64,000 nt of DNA, from the NCBI GenBank assembly GCA_963921935.1, contig OY998180.1, positions 108,714,270 through 108,778,269 of the forward strand, read 5' to 3'. Source of the stretch: Galeruca laticollis (lineage: Eukaryota > Arthropoda > Insecta > Coleoptera > Chrysomelidae). The notes under the pieces are model-generated. The model was not told the DNA's origin. It ran no database searches and saw only the letters and a list, made by a program, of their open reading frames with translations. Shown piece after piece: positions 57,151-64,000 of the stretch. Numbering within the stretch: the first letter of the stretch is position 1; each line of letters starts with the position of its first letter. Made by a program: the position numbers and the translations under genes.

Positions 57151-57540
57151 CTGTCGATAAAGCTACCCAATCGTCCACTGTACGACAATGATATTGCACG
57201 TTATGCAAAATTATATAAAATTAAACATTTTCGAGGTGTTTTCATTCGAGACTCTCTAACTAAATCCCCTCCTCGACAACAAGAGTGTGCAGTGGTTAAC
57301 TTGGACTCGTCCAAAAATAACGGAACACATTGGGTAGCATATATAAAGAAAAACAATGTCGTTGAGTATTTCGATTCATTTGGTAATTTGAAACCGCCCA
57401 AAGAACTTGTAAAGTATCTGGGTGGAAAAAAAGTTGAAATTTTTTATAACAATAATCAGTACCAAAACTACGATCAGATCAATTGTGGACATTTGTGTTT
57501 GAAATTTCTACTTCAACATTCATCGAACAATGGGAGATAA
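57151..57540 (+). CDS. Polinton adenain-like cysteine protease
   Basis: Matures capsid proteins in Polintons. The frame is open from about 57118. The family part begins with LPNRPLYDNDIARYAK, then FRGVFIRDSL, ECAVVNLDSS, GTHWVAYIKK (catalytic His), VVEYFDSFG (Asp), NQYQNYDQINCGHLCLKFL (Gln and nucleophile Cys). All catalytic positions of the adenovirus-type fold are present. No ATG exists upstream of the His, so translation must come from fusion with the pX frame (see the A_AAA_AAC site) or the start has been lost. The stop at 57540 overlaps the next gene by 11 bp. Confidence 0.85.
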   Translation: MSIKLPNRPLYDNDIARYAKLYKIKHFRGVFIRDSLTKSPPRQQECAVVNLDSSKNNGTHWVAYIKKNNVVEYFDSFGNLKPPKELVKYLGGKKVEIFYNNNQYQNYDQINCGHLCLKFLLQHSSNNGR

Positions 57541-57823
57541 GGCTATCGAATTATTAATGTATCACCGAAAACCTCTTAGAAGTTTTACTGTTGAAGAACT
57601 GAAACAAGTCCCCATTCGATATTTGATACAGTGTGTTGGTCCATCTGAATTGTTAGATATTTGGCATAAACTTCCTAATGATTATAAAGCAAACTTTGAG
57701 CTACAAATCCGTCTGCCGTGCTTCGTTCACTATAACCGCCCTGATTGGACAACGCATTGGGATGGTCCTGCAAGTTCTCAAGCATCTTGTTTTCTATGTC
57801 AAAGTGTATTAAATAAATCTTGA
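57530..57823 (+). CDS. Polinton 97-residue protein, unknown function
   Basis: ATG 57530 overlaps the protease stop. MGDKAIELLMYHRKPLRSFT, VGPSELLDIWHKLPNDYKAN, then HYNRPDWTTHWDGPASSQAS and a final C-x-x-C-type pair (CFLCQ). It lies between protease and penton-like gene, so it may be a capsid accessory. I do not recognise a family. Confidence 0.6.
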   Translation: MGDKAIELLMYHRKPLRSFTVEELKQVPIRYLIQCVGPSELLDIWHKLPNDYKANFELQIRLPCFVHYNRPDWTTHWDGPASSQASCFLCQSVLNKS

Positions 57824-57881
57824 ACATAGTTCTGTGTATTATTATTTAAAGTACCTTCATCCTTGACATGCATCAGTCATC

Positions 57882-58604
57882 ATGTCGCAGTTGTTGAGAG
57901 TTAATAGCACAAATCACGTATTTACCTTCCAACCTCCTACACCTATTGTAATACATCCGGAGAAAGACTACGAATTAGCGCTGCGTTCTTTTCACTCATA
58001 CCATAGCATACCAAACATTGATAATTGCAAGTTTTACTACTATGACGATAATAACAAGCTGCAAAGTTTTGATTTTCCCACAGGATGTTACGAAATTGCT
58101 GACATTGAATCGTTTATACTGAACAAGTTAGATGGCGGCAATTCACTGAGGCCAGAATCAATATTTGCACTAAAACCTAATAATAATACGTCACAATGTA
58201 TGATTTTCAGTAAATATAGAATTTCCTTTGAACAACCCAACAGTCTGGGTAACATATTAGGATTTTCTGCAAAAATACTCGAACCCAAACGATGGCACTC
58301 TTCAGATCTACCCGTCAAAATTATAAAAGTATCTAGCATACGTTTCGAATGTAACATTACTACTGGAGCCTTCGACGCAAACAGACCTGCTCATACTATT
58401 TACGAATTGGTCATAAAAGTAGATCCTGGGTACGCCATTGACGAAACACCACATAATTTACTTTATTTACCTGTTATACCACAACGTGAAATAACCAACG
58501 TTACTGTGTTGGCTGTAGACCAAGACGGACGTCCCATAAACTTTCGTGGTGAAAGGAGTACCTTGGTGTTGGAGCTTAGAGCGAGAAGCAACAGATGGGA
58601 TTGA
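57882..58604 (+). CDS. Polinton penton-like minor capsid protein
   Basis: 240 codons, intact. Begins MSQLLRVNSTNHVFTFQPPT, with a beta-rich profile (FHSYHSIPNIDN, KFYYYDDNNKLQSFDFPTGC, YEIADIESFILNKL) and ends VLELRARSNRWD. A short jelly-roll protein just before the major capsid gene is the usual position of the penton-like protein in Polintons. Identification rests on position, size and fold-like pattern, not on catalytic motifs. Confidence 0.65.
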   Translation: MSQLLRVNSTNHVFTFQPPTPIVIHPEKDYELALRSFHSYHSIPNIDNCKFYYYDDNNKLQSFDFPTGCYEIADIESFILNKLDGGNSLRPESIFALKPNNNTSQCMIFSKYRISFEQPNSLGNILGFSAKILEPKRWHSSDLPVKIIKVSSIRFECNITTGAFDANRPAHTIYELVIKVDPGYAIDETPHNLLYLPVIPQREITNVTVLAVDQDGRPINFRGERSTLVLELRARSNRWD

Positions 58605-58749
58605 TAATTAATCATAAAAGACGTTCCGACGTACATTTAAAGTCATTACTTACGCGAGAACCTTCAAAGCATCAGCAGCAGCAGCAGCTTACCTTTGCTA
58701 ACAAATTATTCCTGCAGTCTTTAGGCTTTTTGTTGAAATAGAAACAACA

Positions 58750-60005
58750 ATGACGACAATGTATGGAAAACGTTCTCGTATGAACGATATGCCACCAATA
58801 TTTGATATTTACCGTAACCCGCAATTTGATGAGTCAATCCGTAAAGCTGAATACAGAACATATGCACCGTTCATCAAATCGTTCAATTGCAGTGATATTG
58901 TAGAATTTAGCATCAATCAAGTTGATTCGTTTTTTGCCATGAACGAAACTTTGTTGTGCATTAAAGGGACACTCGAAGTACAAGGAGGCGGTGATGTAAA
59001 ACTGGCTAATAATGTTGGTGCTTTCCTTTTCGATTCGTGTACATACAGTGAAAGTGCAAGAGAAATGGAAACGGTTCGAGATCCTGGAATCGTTAGCGCT
59101 GTACGTGCCATGACTTGCTACAATCAAGAAGACTCCAATCATATGGCTATAGCAGGATGGAATTATCCTAAAGACCCCATCCTAAATTCCATCGACAAAT
59201 CATTTTTAACCTTCAAATTCCTCTCAAACATATTTTCAACATTTTCAACGACTATCCTATGATTACGTGTGGACGACAAACAATACGTTTAGTTCGAGCT
59301 CGAAACGATAATGACTGTGTTTATATTACGGAAAAAACCGTTGCTGGTGCGACTTCTAATAACATTAAAATTACCGACATTGAATTAAAAATCCGGCATA
59401 TCTATCCTAATGACGATATTAAGTTGGAACTTATGAAGGCCATTCAAAAGGATCTGCCTATAGTTATTCCGTTTAGAAAGTGGAAGATACACGAACTGCC
59501 TGCAATTACCAGAAATGCTAAACGTGAAGTTTGGGCTGTTAAAACTACAACCTCGGTCGAACGACCTCGTTATGTTATTGTTTTCTTTCAAACCAACAAA
59601 CGTGACAACAGCAAAGTCGATCCCACTCTGCTCGATAATGCAGACATTCAAAGTATACGTTTATCGTTAAATGGCGAATATTTTCCCAATGAAAGAATGC
59701 AGTTGGACTTTAGTAGAAACGATTACAATGAAGCCTATTTCAACTATACTGAATTTTATCCCAGCTATATGAATTCGACACAGAAGCGCCCTCTCTTGGA
59801 TTATTCCTCTTTTAAGAAACGCGCCTTGTTTGTTATCGATTGCTCGAAACAAGAAGAAAGCATGAAGGCATCTACTGTCGATGTAAAACTTGACATTGAA
59901 GCAAACATTGGTTTTCCCGAAAACACTAGAGTATATTGTATCATAATTCACGACTGCGTAATGGAGTACTTCCCCCTCACCGAAATAGTCAAGACTTTAA
60001 ATTGA
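58750..60005 (+). pseudogene. Polinton major capsid protein (double jelly roll)
   Basis: Two overlapping frames form one gene. 58750-59262 carries the first jelly roll (SFNCSDIVEFSINQVDSFF, FLFDSCTYSESAREMETVRD, CYNQEDSNHMAIAGWNYPKD). 59259-60005 carries TCGRQTIRLVRARNDNDCVY, VIPFRKWKIHE, the second jelly roll (IQSIRLSLNGEYFPNERMQL) and YCIIIHDCVMEYFPLTEI. The break lies in a T run near 59200, after which the second frame already reads as coding. A one-base indel explains it. Length (about 418 codons) fits the family. Confidence 0.8.
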
Positions 60006-60086
60006 AGTGTTTGACTGCTGTAAGTCAGTGTTCAAACAGTCATCACCATGAGAATAGCAATTGTTGACATTCAGGGGTTCGTTATA

Positions 60087-62719
60087 TATTGAATGTAGTG
60101 AGATACTCCGACAGAATAATAATGATACAACTAAAATCTCAAAACGGCAAGACCAACCTAATCCAAATATATGCACCTACAGCCGATAAAGCAGATCAGG
60201 AAATCGAAGAATTCTACAATGGAATCGATATACTTCTTAGGACAACAAAAAAGGCAGATACAACAATAATCCTTGGCGACTTCAATGCTAAAGTTGGAAA
60301 AGGAAAGGTTGGAGAATATGTTGGGGAATATGGTTTGGGCGATAGAAACGAGCGCGGAGACAGATTAGTAGAGTTCTGTCAGCAAAATGATTTTGTAATT
60401 ACAAATACATGGTATAAGCTGCCAAAAAGACGATTGTACACCTGGACTTCACCTAGACACACTGCGCAGCATATCATCAGAAATCAAATTGACTTTGTGT
60501 TAATCAACAAGAGATACCGAAATGCTATTAAATCTGTTAAAGCATATCCAGGCGCCGATATAAAATCCGATCACAATCCAGTTGTGGCGACGTTCAGAAT
60601 GCGCTTTAAAAAACTGAAGAAAAAGACATTACCCCCAAAAATAAATACAGACTTGTTGAGAGACCAAACGATCAAAATGGAAATAAAAGAAAATATAAAC
60701 GAAAAAATGAAAATTAGAATAAGCGACAACAACGTTAATGAACAATGGCAAACCATTAAAGAAGGAATACTAGAGGCCTCACAGAGTAAATTAACAGAAA
60801 CAAACCGAACATTCAAACAAAAATGGATGACAAGGGAGATTCTCGAGATGATGGATGAAAGAAGAACCTACAAAGGAATAGATATACATTCCTATAAAAA
60901 TATAGATCGAAGAATAAAACGCAAGATAATTGAAGCGAAAGAGCAATATATGCAAGAGAGATGTCATGAAATAGAAGAGCTGGAGAAAAAATATGACAGT
61001 TTTGGGATTCACAAAAAGATCAAAGAAATCACAGGCACAGGTAAAAAGAAGAGCTACAGTCTCATCAAAGATAAGCAAGGGAATTTAATTATGGATGTTG
61101 CCCAAAAACTGCGAAGATGGGAAGAATACATTAGGGAACTGTTTGAAGACCAACGAGAAGAATTGCAAGTCCAAGAAATCAGAAAAGGCCCACCTATTAG
61201 CAGGAGGGAGGTGGAATATGCTATTCAATGCACCAAAACAGGAAAAGCACCTGGCCCTGATGGTATTCCGACAGAACTGCTAAAACTTATAGAATATGAC
61301 CAGCTGCAAATACTAGTAGATCTATATAACACTATCTATCATACAGGGATCATCCCTACAGATTGGTTGAGATCAACCTTCGTAATGTTGCCAAAGAAAG
61401 TAAATGCAAAGGAATGCTCTGACCACCGCACAATTAGCCTAATGTCCCACACTTTAAAGACCTTCCTCAAGATCATACATAGTCGAATATATAAAAAGCT
61501 AGAAATCGATATTAGTGAAAATCAGTTTGGATTTCGAAATGGAATGGGCACACGTGAAGCCTTATTCGCAGTGAATGTAATAATACAAAAATGTTTGGAT
61601 ATGAATAAGGAAATATATATGGGATTTATCGACTACGAGAAAGCGTTCGACAGGGTGAGACACGAGAGGCTAATTAATCTTTTACGAGAAAGCCAACTTG
61701 ATGAGCAAGATGTTAGAATAATAAAGAATCTCTATTGGAATCAAGTTGCTGTGATCAGCTCCGAAGGAACGACATCAGAAGACATCAAAATACAACGAGG
61801 AGTGAGACAAGGATGTGTTTTATCGCCACTTCTGTTTAACTACTATTCAGAGGCCATTTTCAAAGAGGCTCTTGGGAACAGAAAAGAAGGCATAATTATA
61901 AATGGAAAGATCATTAACAACGTGCGCTACGCTGACGACACCCTAATCATAACTGACAGCACACATGACCTTCAAATAATACTTCAAGAAATCGATCGGG
62001 TCAGCAGGGAGTACGGTTTAAAAATGAACTATAAGAAAACGAAATACATGGTCATAAGTAAAAATCCATCATGCCATCCTAATACCAACATCAAAGTCAA
62101 TTCATTGTTGATCGAAAGAGTTAAGCAGTATCAGTATCTTGGCATGTGGATCAACGACAAACATGATCAGACTATGGAGATTAAAGTTAGAATCGAAAAG
62201 GCGAGAAATGTTTTCTTCAAAATGAAACAACTATTCACTAATCCCCACTTAAATCTCCAACTCAGACTGAGAATGATTAAATGCTACGTAATCCCAGTGC
62301 TTCTGTATGGACTGGAATCATGGACAATCAACAAAATCGCAATGAAAAAGCTCCAGTCTTTTGAAATGTGGATCTTCCGGCGGGCACTAAGAATATCATG
62401 GACAAAAAAGATTGCCAATGAGGAAGTTCTACGCCGAGTAAAAAGAGAAAGAGAACTAGTGAACGTGATTAAAGCCCGAAAATTAGAATATCTCGGTCAT
62501 ATTATGCGTGGAGAGAGATACGGTATACTACGACTGATAATGGAGGGAAAGATCGCAGGAAAGAGATCGATAGGCAGAAGACGTATGTCCTGGCTAAGAA
62601 ACCTCAGAGAATGGTTTGGATGCACATCCCTCCAACTCTTCAGAGCCGCGGTATCCAAAGTAAAAATAGCTGTAATGATAGCCAACCTCCATAAAGAGAC
62701 GGCACCATAAGAAGAAGAA
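60087..62719 (+). mobile_element. LINE-D, young 5'-truncated RTE-like insertion
   Basis: Flanked by 13-bp GGGGTTCGTTATA at 60074-60086 and 62720-62732. The 3' end is CCATAAGAAGAAGAA, a GAA-type simple tail. The 5' end lacks the first endonuclease motifs, so the copy is truncated. The clean duplication and unbroken frame indicate recent insertion into an already fixed Polinton. Confidence 0.9.
60089..62710 (+). CDS. LINE-D endonuclease-reverse transcriptase, 5'-truncated
   Basis: An open frame of 873 codons. Residues 1-180: endonuclease from IQIYAPTADKAD on, with IILGDFNAKVGKG, LYTWTSPRH, NQIDFVLINKRY and SDHNPVVATF. Residues 390-760: RT with GKAPGPDGIPTELLK, STFVMLPKK, ISENQFGFRNGMGTREALFA, MGFIDYEKAFDRV (first Asp), GVRQGCVLSPLLFN, VRYADDTLIITDS (YADD) and YQYLGMWIND. 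The C-terminal R-K-L-E-Y-L-G-H-I-M-R and a tail with GKRSIGRRRMSWLRN follow. The first about 80 residues of the endonuclease (including its first N and E motifs) are lost, so retrotransposition is impossible despite the open frame. Confidence 0.9.
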   Translation: MNVVRYSDRIIMIQLKSQNGKTNLIQIYAPTADKADQEIEEFYNGIDILLRTTKKADTTIILGDFNAKVGKGKVGEYVGEYGLGDRNERGDRLVEFCQQNDFVITNTWYKLPKRRLYTWTSPRHTAQHIIRNQIDFVLINKRYRNAIKSVKAYPGADIKSDHNPVVATFRMRFKKLKKKTLPPKINTDLLRDQTIKMEIKENINEKMKIRISDNNVNEQWQTIKEGILEASQSKLTETNRTFKQKWMTREILEMMDERRTYKGIDIHSYKNIDRRIKRKIIEAKEQYMQERCHEIEELEKKYDSFGIHKKIKEITGTGKKKSYSLIKDKQGNLIMDVAQKLRRWEEYIRELFEDQREELQVQEIRKGPPISRREVEYAIQCTKTGKAPGPDGIPTELLKLIEYDQLQILVDLYNTIYHTGIIPTDWLRSTFVMLPKKVNAKECSDHRTISLMSHTLKTFLKIIHSRIYKKLEIDISENQFGFRNGMGTREALFAVNVIIQKCLDMNKEIYMGFIDYEKAFDRVRHERLINLLRESQLDEQDVRIIKNLYWNQVAVISSEGTTSEDIKIQRGVRQGCVLSPLLFNYYSEAIFKEALGNRKEGIIINGKIINNVRYADDTLIITDSTHDLQIILQEIDRVSREYGLKMNYKKTKYMVISKNPSCHPNTNIKVNSLLIERVKQYQYLGMWINDKHDQTMEIKVRIEKARNVFFKMKQLFTNPHLNLQLRLRMIKCYVIPVLLYGLESWTINKIAMKKLQSFEMWIFRRALRISWTKKIANEEVLRRVKRERELVNVIKARKLEYLGHIMRGERYGILRLIMEGKIAGKRSIGRRRMSWLRNLREWFGCTSLQLFRAAVSKVKIAVMIANLHKETAP

Positions 62720-63358
62720 GGGGTTCGTTATAAATGGTCTGTTTGTTGCTAAAGAACTTACCATCGAAATTGGATTTAAACAGAGTCATTACATATTTTT
62801 ACCACCCCAATCAATTGCTACGTTGAGCAACAAAGATAAGAAGACTGTGTCATACTTGGAGAAGAATGTGCATGGTATTCGATACTCTTCGGGTGACATC
62901 GAGTACTCCAAATTAGATGATATATTGGAAAATAAGCTATTGTATGCTGCAGAGTTCATATACGTACGCGGACAACAAAAAGCAGAATTTTTACTAAAGA
63001 AATGCCATATATTCAATGTGTTTCCACATATTATAAATGTTTGCAAGTTTGACGGTACATCATGTGATAGTGGAAACTTTAAACGTGATCCAAATCCCTG
63101 TCACGCCACTGGGCTGTACTCTTGCACACAAAGAAACGTAGAACATCTCCGACGCTGGTTTTCCAATAGTGTATTACCTTTGTAAATATTATATATTAAT
63201 AATAATAATAAATTGATTTTTGAATGACCATTTTGTTTTTATTAAAACACCATGTATTTACCTAATATTTATTTTTCGATTATAAATTACATTTCATTTG
63301 CTTGTTTAACTTTTAACAATTTTAAAAATAACAAATATTGGTATTAATGTTATAGATG

Positions 63359-63679
63359 TCATCTTTCATGTTGGTCATATTGAATACTTGTAGGCTTTAT
63401 TCGGTTCAATGGATATGTTGTCGTTTGTGGTGTCTGACGCCAAAAGATGTGATCTAAGGCACTTGCAATCTCCTGTTGTTGTTCCCCGTTTTTCAATTCT
63501 TCCGGTATCCAATTTATCGCAAGCTTATCCCATATTCTTTGACTTGAGTCAGCTAGACATAGTTTTTCAATTTGCTTCGTAACCTTTCTTTTATCTTCAT
63601 AAAAAGCAACGTCCTTATTCAATTGATTTATTTTTATTAGATATTTCTCAATTCGATGTCTATATTCTGCGAGAGACAT
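63359..63679 (-). CDS. Hypothetical 106-residue helical protein
   Basis: MSLAEYRHRIEKYLIKINQL at 63679, then ALADSS-type helices and IWDKLAINWIPEELKN, ending PTSIQYDQHER. Charged and helical, no membrane segment. Not recognised. It faces the rightward block from the opposite strand, and could be a further Polinton gene or a chance frame. Confidence 0.35.
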   Translation of the reverse strand: MSLAEYRHRIEKYLIKINQLNKDVAFYEDKRKVTKQIEKLCLADSSQRIWDKLAINWIPEELKNGEQQQEIASALDHIFWRQTPQTTTYPLNRIKPTSIQYDQHER

Positions 63680-64000
63680 ACTGCAACTAAGTATTGAGTA
63701 CTCTAAATTGAATGATATAAAATATGAAAAATCATCATCATAATATTCATTGGAATGTTAATTATAAACATTACCGACAAATATTCCACCACACCTGTAT
63801 ATGAATTATGATTAAATCATTCCAAGTAATATAAAATGAAAATGTCTTACCTGTTGTTTTTTTTGGAAGTTCAGAAATAGATACGAAGAATGAATGTCAT
63901 ACGATAAAACTGATCTTATATATATATACAAATCGAATCTAATATTTTTATTTTTCAAATGTGTAACCTTCAAGATAATGCATTGAATAGTTATCGGTAT
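63680..64000. other. AT-rich end of window, nothing recognised
   Basis: Short AT runs and a TATATATA string near 63919. No polymerase motif and no inverted terminal repeat can be seen before the edge. Confidence 0.35.

Larger units (their letters stand above)
56339..57160 (+). pseudogene. Polinton PLA2-pX-like minor capsid protein, with intron
   Basis: ATG 56339 opens an exon to 56429, then GTAAGT...TTTTACAG marks a 63-nt intron (56430-56492) and the frame continues from 56493. The first exon ends and the second begins inside the calcium-loop motif of a parvovirus VP1-type phospholipase A2. The second exon has NPLDDACKQHDIAYSQ with the catalytic His-Asp pair and RHKADKELE. TGA at 56861-56863 interrupts the frame, which stays open to 57159 with a Gly/Ala-rich hydrophobic segment (LFAGLSALGALSGGAAGVAK) and a repeated GLYLKK motif (pX-like). 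Such PLA2 domains breach endosomal membranes in parvoviruses. The TGA truncates this copy. Confidence 0.75.
60048..63185 (+). pseudogene. Polinton 163-codon gene split by a LINE
   Basis: ATG 60048 starts a 13-codon piece with a V-D-I-Q-G-F motif that ends in the LINE target site. The frame resumes at 62733 and runs to 63185 (YLEKNVHGIRYSSGDIEYSK, FIYVRGQQKAEFLLKKC, then CNPCHATGLYSCTQ-like NPCHATGLYSCTQRNVEHLR). Removing the LINE and one target copy leaves one uninterrupted frame. The pattern resembles a family of small proteins frequent in arthropod genomes and may have an RNase H-like fold, but I cannot name it with confidence. Confidence 0.6.
51990..64000. mobile_element. Polinton/Maverick (adintovirus-like endogenous element), right end outside window
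   Basis: The gene set is diagnostic: rve integrase with chromodomain, A32/FtsK-type packaging ATPase, adenain-like cysteine protease, double-jelly-roll major capsid protein, penton-like protein and a PLA2/pX-like minor capsid protein. Genes run outward from 56253-56338. Neither terminal inverted repeat was identified. No polymerase B is seen within the window. Most genes have one or two point lesions and one is hit by a LINE, so this is a fixed, inactive copy, though not a very old one. Confidence 0.9.

Noticed and set aside
59190..59262. Frame change in the major capsid gene considered as programmed frameshifting
   Set aside because: The site A TTT TTA lacks a proper X_XXY_YYZ heptamer and the product would be needed full-length in bulk; a one-base indel in the T run is simpler.

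Overview
The window is about 35% GC, has no bacterial-style gene packing, and is built almost entirely from eukaryotic transposable elements nested in one another. Insect-type families (BEL/Pao, PIF/Harbinger with a MADF partner, Penelope-like, RTE-like LINEs, an animal Polinton/Maverick) point to an arthropod, most likely an insect with a repeat-swollen genome. The order cannot be fixed from sequence alone. I find no convincing host gene, tRNA, rRNA or CRISPR array.

Layout, left to right. 1-135: end of a mariner-like transposase. 1.65-5.3 kb (-): decayed LINE-A. 5.4-5.7 kb (+): endonuclease scrap of another LINE. 6.5-10.2 kb (-): RTE-like LINE-C, itself hit by a 219-bp palindromic element (8061-8279). 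10.2-11.2 kb (-): DIRS-like RNase H region. 13.2-13.9 kb (+): THAP-like relics. 14.109-17.197 kb: complete but mutated PIF/Harbinger transposon with TIRs and TAA target duplications. 19.5-19.8 kb: two short tandem arrays. 20.5-27.8 kb (-): BEL/Pao element whose gag is interrupted by a Penelope-like element (25.44-27.34 kb) with 542-bp inverted arms. 27.8-28.9 kb (+): Ty3/gypsy remnant. 29.4-31.3 kb (+): Ty1/copia remnant. 31.3-33.5 kb (-): second BEL remnant.

34.4-46.1 kb (+): a transposon-type gene resembling the DUF7869 family, split by a mariner-like element with about 240-280 bp TIRs and TA target duplications (35594-45166). That element was in turn filled by three Penelope copies in mixed orientation (35.9-41.8 kb) and by a 275-bp satellite island (42.6-43.7 kb). 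46.1-50 kb has no gene. 50.0-51.9 kb is a stack of simple and tandem repeats, including a cluster of nuclear-receptor and AP-1 motifs.

52.0-64.0 kb: the most interesting part, an old Polinton/Maverick (adintovirus-like endogenous element). Five genes run leftward (unknown 52 kb protein, DDE integrase with chromodomain, fibre-like coiled coil, DUF8207-like protein, A32/FtsK-type packaging ATPase). At least six run rightward (parvovirus-type PLA2 plus pX-like minor capsid protein with a 63-nt intron, adenain-like protease, 97-aa protein, penton-like protein, double-jelly-roll major capsid protein, 163-aa conserved protein). The two groups diverge from an 86-bp AT-rich spacer. Protein-primed DNA polymerase B is not seen and may lie beyond the right edge. 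Most genes carry one or two lesions, and a young 5'-truncated RTE-like LINE with an open 873-codon frame sits in the last rightward gene with a 13-bp target duplication.

Most promising for follow-up: an in-phase A_AAA_AAC slippery heptamer between the pX and protease frames, the spliced PLA2 gene, hammerhead-like motifs in the Penelope arms, and the palindromic derivative mobilised from them.
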